Source: Pedobacter sp. Leaf176
GTDB lineage: Bacteria; Bacteroidota; Bacteroidia; Sphingobacteriales; Sphingobacteriaceae
Length of the DNA: 64,000 nt
NCBI RefSeq assembly: GCF_001424305.1
Contig: NZ_LMPD01000008.1
Coordinates: 124,001 to 188,000 of the forward strand
Direction: 5' to 3'
Positions 44,205 to 52,193 of this stretch are shown one piece after another. Under the pieces are notes generated by a model, which was given only the letters and a program-made list of their open reading frames with translations, was not told the origin of the DNA and ran no database searches. Each line of letters starts with the position of its first letter. Position 1 is the stretch's first letter. The translations under genes and the position numbers were made by a program.

Positions 44205-44857
44205 TGTTAATTTATATCACTCAAGAAAATTCTTCAGCTAGGAACGGTAATTTATGGTTCGTTTGTATTTTACTTTTTGAGCCACTTGACCACTAATGTA
44301 GCGAAAACGGATGTAATGAAGTAATTTTATCCTGCACCAAGAATCATAAAGATATAAATCTTTGTAAACCAAGTTTTATTATTGGCAAGTGGACGATTTA
44401 CTGGAACCAGAGAAAGCTACGGGGATCGATTTGAATGTTTAGAATGAAATGCTGGTTCCTATTGATCCAGATTGTCCTATTGCGCAGTCTTGCCATTAAC
44501 TTCTTGTTTTCGGCAATAACGTTTGCAAGGTCCCTCACGACAACGCCGCTGGAATTATCATCCAACGCCCGGAAGTCTACAAGTGTAAGATCGAATACAT
44601 AATCTTAAGGGTTGCCTAGTTTATCGAAATGACTCTCCATTAGTTAAATTGAACTGGTATTCAATCAGATTTGGTGAATTTGCTAGTCGTTTTCTTAAAT
44701 TGAGAAATATAGTTGCTTGCCAATATTGTGTTTTCTATTTTCTGCTAATTTATTTCCTGCAAACACTAGAATTTAAATCTCCGGTCTCATCCGCCATCTA
44801 TAACATTAAAATCATTAAGTAAGCTCAAACAAGAAAATCTTAAATCTTACTTAAATT
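44205..44857. other. Intergenic remnant region
   Basis: A 653-bp stretch with no intact gene. It holds one broken short frame (44398-44640, listed separately). The remainder shows no readable frame, no repeats and no clear promoter. Confidence 0.5.
44398..44640 (-). pseudogene. Short gene remnant with in-frame TAA
   Basis: On the minus strand an 80-residue frame begins MESHFDKLGNP, hits a TAA, and continues without another stop as DYVFDLTLVDFRALDD to a TAA at 44398-44400. The uninterrupted protein-like continuation suggests a gene with a nonsense mutation. I cannot name the family. Chance is possible at this length. Confidence 0.35.
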
Positions 44858-45412
44858 CTAACAATCTTTCCAATTCACTCTTAGTCTAAGCTGTTCTCTG
44901 ACTAATTCAGATACCTCATTTACCGTGAATTTTTCGGCAAGGGCCTCACATAGCAACCAATTTCGATCTGATTTGTTAAATTTTACTCCACTATTAGCCA
45001 GTAGTAGTTGTAATTCACCCTTCCACAAAAGCTTTGCAAGAAAAAATGATTGTTTTTTTTTGTTTATTAATGCTTTTCTAATTAAGGTTGTTTCACCATC
45101 TCGATTACAAATAATTATTCCTACCCACTTCGGAGTCATTGTAAGTAATTTATTCTGATATTTTTCCTCCGTAACGATTGATAGGTAGTCAAATACTTTA
45201 GTATATGCTTCAACTTGAGACGGAATTCTTTTCAATGTATCACTTGCACTTTTTATTTCAAAGCCATGCATATAACCATTGATCACTGCCATATCTATTC
45301 TTGCTTTTGCAACAGGAAGTTCAAGCTCTTCAACAACCTTAGTATTGGAACATTCGTAATAATTTTTTAACAAATTGTTTTTCAGAATGATTCTGATATC
45401 AACATCAGTCAT
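44858..45412 (-). CDS. sce7726 family protein
   Basis: A 184-residue soluble protein matching the sce7726 family: an N-terminal LKNYYECSNTKVVEELELPVAKARIDMAVING segment with a nuclease-like acidic/lysine pattern (D of RIDMAV and the EIKSASDT stretch, reminiscent of PD-(D/E)xK folds). The family occurs in pairs with sce7725/Beta_protein genes, here 85 bp upstream. The pairing has been proposed as phage defence, but the mechanism is not established. The EIKSASDT motif supports a nuclease reading (inference). Confidence 0.75.
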   Translation of the reverse strand: MTDVDIRIILKNNLLKNYYECSNTKVVEELELPVAKARIDMAVINGYMHGFEIKSASDTLKRIPSQVEAYTKVFDYLSIVTEEKYQNKLLTMTPKWVGIIICNRDGETTLIRKALINKKKQSFFLAKLLWKGELQLLLANSGVKFNKSDRNWLLCEALAEKFTVNEVSELVREQLRLRVNWKDC

Positions 45413-45497
45413 AAATCAACTTTTCTTCAAATTTAGCTCATTTTTATTAAAGACGTAGAATCTATTGCTAATAAACCGCCTTACCTTGAATATAAAA

Positions 45498-46511
45498 CTA
45501 CAAAATACTTTCTAATAATGTTATATGGTGATTCTGGCTTATCTCAACCCATGTCTTCGCGTTACCCGGTTTTAAACGAGGTGGAGGTGAGAGTGATTGA
45601 AGAGAAATTGTCTCAATTTTTTGATCTCCCCAACTAAAGGATGAGCCAGAATAGTAAGATGCCAAAACTAATTGCTTTGCAAACTGTATATACTGAGCAT
45701 TTCCAAGTGGATGGTTTTGCGAGAGTTCACCTCTATAGATAGCAAAGGTCTTAGCCGTCGTGTACTTTATACTGCATGTTCCAGTAAAACTCACATTCGT
45801 ATAGGTTGGATATTTCGTCCCGTAATCGCCATATCTTAGATTTTTCGGGAGATTTTGCATTGTTAAATAATCCCAGATGTCGTTTTCATAACGCCTTATT
45901 ATATGAACATGATTTGCAGTAAAAGGTGAAAGATTTTCTGGGAAAGATCCACTCGCAACAACTATCGCATCGAATTTGGAGACATTTATTAAGCCAGATA
46001 TTAGCGTAGCAACGTTATTAGCTTTCACGGAGAAATTGCTCGCTTGTACATATCCTAGATCTAGTAATAGAATTATTTGTGATTCAGATCTAGAGAAAGT
46101 AGTTAAAATGTTTGCAACTTTTGAATTGAGCAAAATCAAATTAGATGGGTTAATTTCTCTTAGACATACTTTAAGATTAAACTGATTTACTAAAGATCTA
46201 ACAGCGTTAATATACGCAATGGGTGAGTTGGAATCAATAACAGGAATAACATTTATTCCATTTGCGACTGAGTCCTTTATTAGTAATGTTACATCTGGCA
46301 TTTTAGCTGACAAACTATCGATCAACGAAAAATCTAATAAAACTTCATTATTTGCGAATGACCAATTGTTTTTTAGATGATCTGATACAGAAGTAAAGTT
46401 ATCTTCGACAACTTGGATGATAGGTGCAGAACTATTTTTAACGTTCTGTGCAAGTTTTTCTAAGGCAATTAATTCGCCAGCTTTCGAAAGCAAAACAGGG
46501 TAATATTTCAT
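45498..46511 (-). CDS. sce7725/Beta_protein family protein
   Basis: A 337-residue protein whose N-terminus MKYYPVLLSKAGELIALEKL matches the sce7725/T4-beta-protein-like family. The start at 46511 is used because the longer frame from 46601 adds 30 non-conserved residues. No signal peptide or membrane segment is present. It is transcribed before the sce7726 gene, 85 bp apart, so the two likely form a unit. The family includes TIM-barrel-like proteins without assigned enzyme activity. Confidence 0.75.
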   Translation of the reverse strand: MKYYPVLLSKAGELIALEKLAQNVKNSSAPIIQVVEDNFTSVSDHLKNNWSFANNEVLLDFSLIDSLSAKMPDVTLLIKDSVANGINVIPVIDSNSPIAYINAVRSLVNQFNLKVCLREINPSNLILLNSKVANILTTFSRSESQIILLLDLGYVQASNFSVKANNVATLISGLINVSKFDAIVVASGSFPENLSPFTANHVHIIRRYENDIWDYLTMQNLPKNLRYGDYGTKYPTYTNVSFTGTCSIKYTTAKTFAIYRGELSQNHPLGNAQYIQFAKQLVLASYYSGSSFSWGDQKIETISLQSLSPPPRLKPGNAKTWVEISQNHHITLLESIL

Positions 46512-46678
46512 GAGGGTTAATTTAGGTTTAGTTATTTTCACTAAACTATCAATATTTATGTTCAAATGATGACTAATTATTGTTTTATTGACATAAATCA
46601 CAATTAATTGATGTCATTAAAAGCAATTTGTACTATAATGGGCTATTATCATGATGCGCAAAACCTAATGCCAATAAC

Positions 46679-46741
46679 TTAATCCTTAGGTTTATGAATG
46701 TGCGGTTTCAGATCAGGATGTTTAGGTTTGATTGCTTCCAT
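46679..46741 (-). CDS. Possible 20-residue micro-ORF
   Basis: A minus-strand frame of 20 residues, beginning MEAIKPKHPDLKPHI and ending KPKD with a TAA, rich in Lys, Pro and His. It lies alone between two minus-strand genes. This is only suggestive, and it may be a chance frame or the residue of a larger gene. The rest of 46602-46926 shows nothing. Confidence 0.2.
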   Translation of the reverse strand: MEAIKPKHPDLKPHIHKPKD

Positions 46742-46926
46742 AATAATTTAAATTAATAAATCATTAGTTTTTGTACCCATATAGGCTCTGTACAAAGCTA
46801 ATGTAACCAGATCAATTAACTTACGGTTTCCCGTAAAACGGTAGATATATTGGAATAAGGACTACCTTAAGCAAAGGAAAGACTTTGAGGAGTTTATAGG
46901 CAGAATGAAATGAGCTTTATCAAAAG

Positions 46927-47460
46927 TTATTTTCTATCAACATGCGCTACTACATAATAGATATTTCCTCGATCAGTTTCTTCCAGCGCTATACCGACAA
47001 ATATTTTCTTTTTTCCAACTTTCCACATGTACGCATCAAAGGCCTTTCCGTTCTGCATCTTATCTTGTTTTGGATAACCTCTATCATATTGTGGCACGCC
47101 GTAAGTTTTCATAAAATGTTGTTTAAGTAAATCCATTCTATCGAATAGCGCTTCACCAAACTTAGTATTGTCAATGGTAGCGGTATCAATTAGATAAACT
47201 TTGTTCAATGCTTTTGAACTGTCAAAGTATGTGCTAACGTTGTATAGGTTCCCGTCTAAATCTACAAGTGAGTCTGGATATAATTGGTTAAATTCTTTTT
47301 CAGATATCCCAAACTTCGCTTTACCTATGGCAATTCCTTCCGTTGCCTTAATTAAGCTATCTGGTATAAAATCGGCTTGTTTGTTTTCATTTTGTCGGCA
47401 TGAAAAAAAGAGTATCGTAACGGAAAAGAAAATTGAAATATAGATCTGCTTATTTTTCAT
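46927..47460 (-). CDS. Lipoprotein of unknown function
   Basis: A 177-residue lipoprotein with signal MKNKQIYISIFFSVTILFF and the acylated cysteine in FSC at residue ~21. The mature part has repeated KxxL and Tyr/Asp-rich stretches (EKEFNQLYPDSLVDLDGN, VWKVGKKKIFVGIAL) and no known domain. It is downstream of the XRE regulator by 32 bp on the same strand. It could be a membrane-anchored protein of the island, with no proven function. Confidence 0.6.
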   Translation of the reverse strand: MKNKQIYISIFFSVTILFFSCRQNENKQADFIPDSLIKATEGIAIGKAKFGISEKEFNQLYPDSLVDLDGNLYNVSTYFDSSKALNKVYLIDTATIDNTKFGEALFDRMDLLKQHFMKTYGVPQYDRGYPKQDKMQNGKAFDAYMWKVGKKKIFVGIALEETDRGNIYYVVAHVDRK

Positions 47461-47492
47461 TTATTAGACTTTCAAATTCTTCTAATTGTAAA

Positions 47493-47726
47493 TCACTTTT
47501 TAAATACCTCACCTTTACTGCCGCTCCAATCACTTGGATTTAATAAGTCTCTGATATCCAATATCAGGAATTCTGCAATTTTATTAAGGTCTTCGATTGA
47601 TGGTTGTTGCTTGTTTTGGCACCATCGCGAAATCGTTTCCTCTCTTTTATTAAGGTGTTCGGCCAATGACTTATTAGAAATTTTCTTCTCGGCAAGCACC
47701 ACTTTTATTCTATTTAAATCAGCCAT
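47493..47726 (-). CDS. XRE family HTH regulator
   Basis: A 77-residue single-domain DNA-binding protein. The helix-turn-helix is visible as NKSLAEHLNKREETISRWCQNKQ (~18-40), followed by PSIEDLNKIAEFL, the usual Cro/CI pattern. The short C-terminal tail lacks an effector domain. It may repress its own operon with the lipoprotein gene, or other island genes. Confidence 0.85.
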   Translation of the reverse strand: MADLNRIKVVLAEKKISNKSLAEHLNKREETISRWCQNKQQPSIEDLNKIAEFLILDIRDLLNPSDWSGSKGEVFKK

Positions 47727-48776
47727 TCGATTATATTATTGATTTTAATAGTCAATATTTTGATTTTAATAATCAATTAACTATATTTGTTATCAGTTAT
47801 TTATAGCGACAAACAGAGTCGGGGATAACCTGGCTTTAACGATGTCTCTCATGAAACGAAACCGTCAATTTCCACATGAGCCGATCGTGAGTTCGCCATT
47901 TCTATTGGATATTTATATCTTTGATATACTATTCAATAGGGCGAATTTCATGTCAGTCTTTTGTGGAACTCAGATTTATTTCTGAGCGGTTCTTGACGGT
48001 ACCAGTTTCAAAAGCATTGAGGTTCGCCTTATTGGTTTGCCAATTTGGTTTGCTTTTCTTGCTTCGTAGTACATCGTTTTACATAAAAACAACCGTTTAT
48101 GAAAACGAAAAAATTAACCGCCGTCAAAATGATTCATTTCCAGGAAGTGATTCGTGATTATTCCCTAAAACTATTATTAAAGAACGTCATTTGTTCTCCA
48201 TCGTAATACTTGCCAGAATTCCAAGTTAAAATATAGCCCAAAAGAGCAGAGGCTAGTGTGAAGAGAGCGCACAAAGTCCCGGCGGGTTAATTTAGCTTGG
48301 TACCAGCCCTTTATTGTTTAGGCAAAGGTGCAGTTACTATGGTTTTTCGCAATCCCAAGGTAAGTATCTTTTTCCTAATAACAAATACGGTTTCCCGTAT
48401 CCGCATATTTTTATGCGGAAGGGCTGGTTTTTGTAAAATTATTAATGAACATATAAACTCATATGCAACAGCATATGGTGAACCGATAGCATATGGACTT
48501 TATGCTTTGAAGCGAAAATCTTATTTAATGATTAAATCAAATCCGGTTAAAAAGTCGTAATGTTTGCTACTCTTTTTGCAGGTGTAGCCAAAATAGCTTA
48601 CAGGCTTGGTTTTAAGTAAAATTAAATTAATTACTGAACGAACCCATGTTTGAAAAGCTTAACTCAAGGAATATTCTGCCCCATCTCATAGGCCGCCAGA
48701 TGAAAGATGGGTCTCCCTTTATTTTGTCGTTATCCACTTTAACGAACTGTTTATAAATATTTTAAATGAGACCATC
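47727..48776. other. Long non-coding region upstream of sigma/dead-Cas12f operon
   Basis: A 1,050-bp region without a reliable gene. Visible structures are a perfect 7-bp stem CCGCATA-TTTT-TATGCGG (48401-48418), triple CATATG-containing motifs around 48461-48496, and a leader hairpin CCCATCT (48680-48686) / AGATGGG (48705-48711) about 65 bp before the sigma gene. These may be regulatory or the residue of lost genes. I found no copy of the downstream 28-bp repeat here and no convincing promoter. Confidence 0.5.
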
Positions 48777-49592
48777 ATGGAATCTACGATTCAACATTTC
48801 AAGAAAGCCCACGCTATTCATTTCGAAAAATTTCGAAATGGAAACGAAAAGGGCCTTGAGTTTTTCTATAAACTATTATATCCTCGAGCATATTACTATG
48901 GGTTCAGGTACATAAAAGATGATGTCAATGCGGGTTGTATCGTAAATGAAGCATTCCTGAGGCTTTGGCTATCCCGAAAAATTATCACCAGCCCTGAGCA
49001 AATCGAAACTTTTGTAAGAAAACTAACTACTGACGGCTGCAGGGCTTATTACAAAACCTCTGGCAACAGGTTCAATCGCAACATGCTGCGGCTGGATGAA
49101 ATTGAAAACTACCAGGACTTTATGGGAAGTTATGATCCCACCATGGAAAACGAACCGGATATTTTTTACCATCATGAGCCTGGGGAAGAAGAGCAAAAAC
49201 AATGGGAGCGAGTAGAAGCGGTCATCCCTAACCTGGGCCAGGACCAGCAGCTTTTTATCCGGCTCTGCATCAAATACGCCTTTGATTATGGGCGGATGGC
49301 CTGGCATATCGGCGGCATCTCCGACTACCAGATCGCAAGAAAAGTAGAGAAAACGCTCGAATGCCTGAAAGCCATCATTGCCGATACCGAAAAACTAGGT
49401 AAACTAAAAAAAACCAGCAGGTTCAGCTTCGAAGGGGATGTCAGCGAAGAGCAGTCCACGATTCTTCAGATGCGCTATGAACTCCAGTACAGTTTTAGCG
49501 AGATAGCCAGCGCCCTGAACCTGGAGGAGGGATACATTCAGAAGGCATTCGCCGCAGCTTCACTTAAAATCCGGAAAACAAAAATCAGATGA
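48777..49592 (+). CDS. ECF-like sigma factor paired with dead Cas12f/TnpB-like protein
   Basis: A 271-residue protein, longer than the ~190 residues usual for ECF sigma factors. Residues ~15-95 form sigma region 2 (FEKFRNGNEKGLEFFYKLLY, FRYIKDDVNAGCIVNEAFLRLW). A sigma-4-like segment follows at ~144-202 (VIPNLGQDQQLFIRLCIKYA), and a canonical region 4 helix-turn-helix at ~222-267 (SEIASALNLEEGYIQKAF). No anti-sigma gene is adjacent. The stop is 1 bp before the ATG of the dead-Cas12f-like gene, so the two are co-transcribed. It presumably recruits RNA polymerase; the extra helical unit may contact the dead nuclease (inference). Confidence 0.85.
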   Translation: MESTIQHFKKAHAIHFEKFRNGNEKGLEFFYKLLYPRAYYYGFRYIKDDVNAGCIVNEAFLRLWLSRKIITSPEQIETFVRKLTTDGCRAYYKTSGNRFNRNMLRLDEIENYQDFMGSYDPTMENEPDIFYHHEPGEEEQKQWERVEAVIPNLGQDQQLFIRLCIKYAFDYGRMAWHIGGISDYQIARKVEKTLECLKAIIADTEKLGKLKKTSRFSFEGDVSEEQSTILQMRYELQYSFSEIASALNLEEGYIQKAFAAASLKIRKTKIR

Positions 49593-49593
49593 T

Positions 49594-50691
49594 ATGGAAA
49601 GCAGGAACATAGTCGTTACCCGAAAAATACAGTTGCTGATTGATTCCGAAGATAAGCAGGTCGTCAAACAGGCAATAGATCAGCTGTACAACTGGCAATG
49701 GATTTGTTTCCGTGCAGCCAACATGATCATGAGCCATCATTTTGTTCAGGAGCGGGTAAAGGATTTCTTTTACCTGACCGAGGATATTAAACTAAAAATA
49801 GCCGATGAAACAAAAGAGGAGAACGGCATACTGAATTCCTCACGCCAGAATACCACATACAGACTGCTGTCCAATCATTTCAAAGGACAAATCCCCACGA
49901 ATATTTTGAGCAACCTTAACAATACCCTGATAGCTTATTTTAATAAAGAGAAAGATGCCTACTGGAAAGGCGAAAAATCACTTCGCAACTACAAACGCAA
50001 TATCCCGATGCCTTTTGGTACGGAAGTCATTTCCAAACTCAGCAGAACAGCGGACAACCGGAATTTTAGCTTCAGGCTTTTCCAGATTCCATTTAAAACC
50101 TATCTTGGAAAAGACCGGTCGGATAAAAAGACCATGCTCGATAAGGTCATGAGCGGAACCTTAAAACTCCGGACCAGTACCATACAACTAGACAAGGGAA
50201 AGATATTCTTACTCGCCGCCATACAAATTGAAAAAGAACAACACTTTCTCGATGCGACCATAATCGCTGAAGCCTCGCTGTCCATAGAACATCCGGTAAC
50301 CGTTAGAATCGGTAACCACGAACACGCCATCGGCAACAGGGAAGAATTCCTCCACCGAAGGCTGGCCATACAGGCCGCAGTGAACCGGGTCAAAAAAGCA
50401 GTTGCCTTTAACAGCGGCGGCCATGGCCGAAAGCGGAAAATGAAAAGCCTGGAAGACTACCGGCATATGGAAAAACGCTACGTGGAACAAAAACTCCACG
50501 TCTACAGCAGGATGCTAATTGATTTTTGCTTAAAACACCAGGCCGCAACACTGCTACTGCTCAACCAGCAGGAGAAAGAAGAAATCGCAAAGGAAGACCA
50601 TTACCTCCTGCAAAACTGGAGCTGCTACAGCCTGAAAGAAAAAATAAGCTACAAGGCAGCAAAAGCAGGCATACAGGTAATCGTGGAATAA
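49594..50691 (+). CDS. Nuclease-dead, truncated TnpB/Cas12f-like RNA-guided protein
   Basis: A 365-residue protein with TnpB/Cas12f-like architecture: an N-terminal helical/WED-like half, a LRTSTIQLDKGKIFLLAAIQI strand-rich block (~192-212), then a RuvC-like half with GHGRKRKMKSLEDYRHMEK (~276-294) and NWSCYSLKEKISYKAAKAGI (~341-360). Catalytic residues are missing: the usual RuvC-I DxG reads VRIGN, the RuvC-II glutamate position reads LLLNQQ, and the protein ends before RuvC-III and the zinc ribbon. It should therefore bind guide RNA and DNA without cutting. It lies 1 bp after an ECF-like sigma gene. An IS605 origin is likely, but there is no tnpA. Confidence 0.8.
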   Translation: MESRNIVVTRKIQLLIDSEDKQVVKQAIDQLYNWQWICFRAANMIMSHHFVQERVKDFFYLTEDIKLKIADETKEENGILNSSRQNTTYRLLSNHFKGQIPTNILSNLNNTLIAYFNKEKDAYWKGEKSLRNYKRNIPMPFGTEVISKLSRTADNRNFSFRLFQIPFKTYLGKDRSDKKTMLDKVMSGTLKLRTSTIQLDKGKIFLLAAIQIEKEQHFLDATIIAEASLSIEHPVTVRIGNHEHAIGNREEFLHRRLAIQAAVNRVKKAVAFNSGGHGRKRKMKSLEDYRHMEKRYVEQKLHVYSRMLIDFCLKHQAATLLLLNQQEKEEIAKEDHYLLQNWSCYSLKEKISYKAAKAGIQVIVE

Positions 50692-50831
50692 GATAAAAAG
50701 AGGTTGCTGCCAACCTTAGTTTAAGATGTGAATGTCCCCAGAAGCCGATAAAGCAGCCCATTGTAATGGCAGGCTTCATACTAACAGATAAAATAAGCAT
50801 TTTACAGGTGAAAAATACTTAAAAAGAATAA

Positions 50832-50859
50832 GAGGCTGCCTGCACAGCCATAGGGTGAG
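50832..50859 (+). repeat. 28-bp repeat, copy 1
   Basis: Begins GAGGCTGCCTGCACAGCC and ends ATAGGGTGAG. It matches copy 2 (51030-51057) at 25 of 28 positions and forms a GGCTG/CAGCC stem. The flanks differ, as at a repeat-spacer boundary. A weaker third relative lies at ~50700-50726 (GAGGTTGCTGCCAACC). Confidence 0.8.
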
Positions 50860-50887
50860 CAACATTTTGATGCTCACTGACTTTTTT
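50855..50887 (+). terminator. Terminator-like hairpin overlapping repeat copy 1
   Basis: A 7-bp stem, 9-base loop, then TGAC and six Ts. The stem's left arm is the end of repeat copy 1, so this copy may end a transcript rather than carry a usable guide. Confidence 0.7.
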
Positions 50888-50997
50888 AATAGGGGGTAAG
50901 AGCACGCCTTCACAAGCATATTTTAATTCATTATGAGATGAATCTATGGTTAACAGGTTTCAAGGCTTCCCTAAATAAAATCAGATGCAGCGCTCTA

Positions 50998-51029
50998 TTG
51001 TAATCCAAAAAACAGAGCAAATAATTTTC
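50998..51029 (+). promoter_or_regulatory. Candidate promoter before repeat copy 2
   Basis: TTG at 50998-51000, a 21-bp spacer, then TAATTTTC at 51022-51029 (7/8 match to TAnnTTTG). The repeat starts at the very next base, so a transcript would begin within or just before it. Confidence 0.45.
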
Positions 51030-51057
51030 GAGGCTGTTTGCAAAGCCATAGGGTGAG
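51030..51057 (+). repeat. 28-bp repeat, copy 2
   Basis: Begins GAGGCTGTTTGCAAAGCC and ends ATAGGGTGAG. The GGCT/AGCC stem is kept although three bases differ from copy 1. The following bases (GCGTCTTGTACTCAAACC) are unrelated to copy 1's and could be a guide. The remainder to 51220 has one more short hairpin (GATGT/ACATC, 51078-51092) and no gene. Confidence 0.75.
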
Positions 51058-51220
51058 GCGTCTTGTACTCAAACCAAGATGTTTAAGACATCATGCAATA
51101 TGTGGGACTGCTGTATTCCCTAACCAAGCTTCTCCGTATATGCAGAAGGACAAAAACAGAAAGGGTTTGCGGGCCGGGCGTTTTTGCAGGCCGCAAATGT
51201 GCGGGGGGGGAAACCTCAGC

Positions 51221-52192
51221 TTATCGCCCAAGCCCTTGATCCTGCTGCGCTTGCAATCGGCGCCTTTTCCGTTCAGCATCCTCAACCGGATTCACGTCCG
51301 GTTCTGCCGGATGCGAGGGTTCTAAGAGCGCTTCAATAAAGCTACTAACAGATTGCCCGGTTTCCTTTACCATATCCGCAACTGAAAGAAAGCGGCCATC
51401 GGAAACATTTCTAGCCTGCGCATTAATCCGCTCTAAACTATCCCGCTGCCCCGATGAGCGTTCCAGGATATCCATTTGTTCTTTTTGCAAAAGGCTACCG
51501 TTCTTATGGACATTGGCATAAGCAAAAGCATCCTTTAATTCCCTGTCAAAACCAAAAAGCTTGTCAAAAATCACCTCCCCGGATTGCTTAAAAGCCACAC
51601 GGTTAAACTGCCCGAGTTTCCTGGAATGGGCTTCATTCTTTCCCTTTGAGTTGTTCATCGGGCTCAGCTTGATTTTGTTGCTGGCATCCTTTCGGCTTAC
51701 GATAATCTGAATGTGCATCTGGTCGCCTTCTTTGCGTTCACCACGTTTCCGCTCACCATTCAACACTTCCTTATCCTTAAAACTGTAATAGCGATGGTGT
51801 TCTATCTTACCAAACCACATCAGGTCTTTGGCGGAACTGATGCCTTCACGCTTGAAATTTCTCGCATATTCGTCCATTACCTTTTCTGCATATTTCCTCA
51901 GCTGTTGATTCATCTCCTTTTTACCATAGCGCTCTTCAAGATATTTCAGTTCCTTTTGGCTGGGGCTGATGTTAACCAGGAAAAACTTTGCATTGGCCTT
52001 GCAGAGCTTTGCGATGTTACCATCAAGGGCGCTACGAACCTCATAGGACTCAATCCTTTTTCCGCTATGATTGAACCAAAGCTCCAGGTCTTTTTTCTCA
52101 TCAATCCTGTTCTCCTTTTCAAGGTAGTGTACCAGTTCCCTGCTGCTGCCCCTATTGTTCGAGCTCGCGCTATCGGTAATATTGATGTACAT
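51221..52192 (-). CDS. DUF5712/MobB-like relaxase of Bacteroidota elements
   Basis: A 323-residue protein resembling DUF5712 mobilisation relaxases. A possible catalytic tyrosine lies in the HYLEKENRIDEKKDLELWFNHSGK region, and the metal-binding histidine pair appears as QMHIQIIVSRKD (HxH, ~181-183). Relaxases nick the origin of transfer and pilot the strand. It overlaps no gene but starts 1 bp after the BfmA-like gene, so both form one mobilisation operon. The C-terminal ~60 residues are charged and unlike the family core. Confidence 0.78.
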   Translation of the reverse strand: MYINITDSASSNNRGSSRELVHYLEKENRIDEKKDLELWFNHSGKRIESYEVRSALDGNIAKLCKANAKFFLVNISPSQKELKYLEERYGKKEMNQQLRKYAEKVMDEYARNFKREGISSAKDLMWFGKIEHHRYYSFKDKEVLNGERKRGERKEGDQMHIQIIVSRKDASNKIKLSPMNNSKGKNEAHSRKLGQFNRVAFKQSGEVIFDKLFGFDRELKDAFAYANVHKNGSLLQKEQMDILERSSGQRDSLERINAQARNVSDGRFLSVADMVKETGQSVSSFIEALLEPSHPAEPDVNPVEDAERKRRRLQAQQDQGLGR

Positions 52193-52193
52193 A

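Larger units (their letters stand above)
50692..50887 (+). ncRNA. Candidate structured guide/scaffold RNA downstream of dead-Cas12f gene
   Basis: A non-coding stretch with an ordered set of hairpins directly after the dead-Cas12f-like gene: AGGTTG-CTGC-CAACCT (50701-50716); nested GAAGCC/GGCTTC (50741-50777) enclosing CCATT-GT-AATGG; GGCTG...CAGCC (50834-50849); and a terminal stem GTGAGCA (50855-50861) / TGCTCAC (50871-50877) followed by T6 (50882-50887). The position and ~190-nt size suit a tracr/omega-RNA-like scaffold. RNA production is not proven. Confidence 0.55.

Noticed and set aside
48297..48560. 87-residue gene upstream of the sigma factor
   Set aside because: The frame covers hairpins and CATATG repeats, has no family resemblance, and starts at an alternative codon without support.
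49594..50691. An active IS605/IS200-type transposon
   Set aside because: No tnpA, no recognisable left and right ends, and the TnpB-like protein lacks catalytic residues and its C-terminus.
50692..51092. A conventional CRISPR array
   Set aside because: Only two clear repeat copies (plus one weak relative) about 200 bp apart, with no regular spacers and no cas1/cas2. I kept it as a guide-RNA candidate instead.
51038..51325. Plus-strand 95-residue gene
   Set aside because: It overlaps the candidate guide repeat and the relaxase gene antisense and has a basic, frame-shadow composition.
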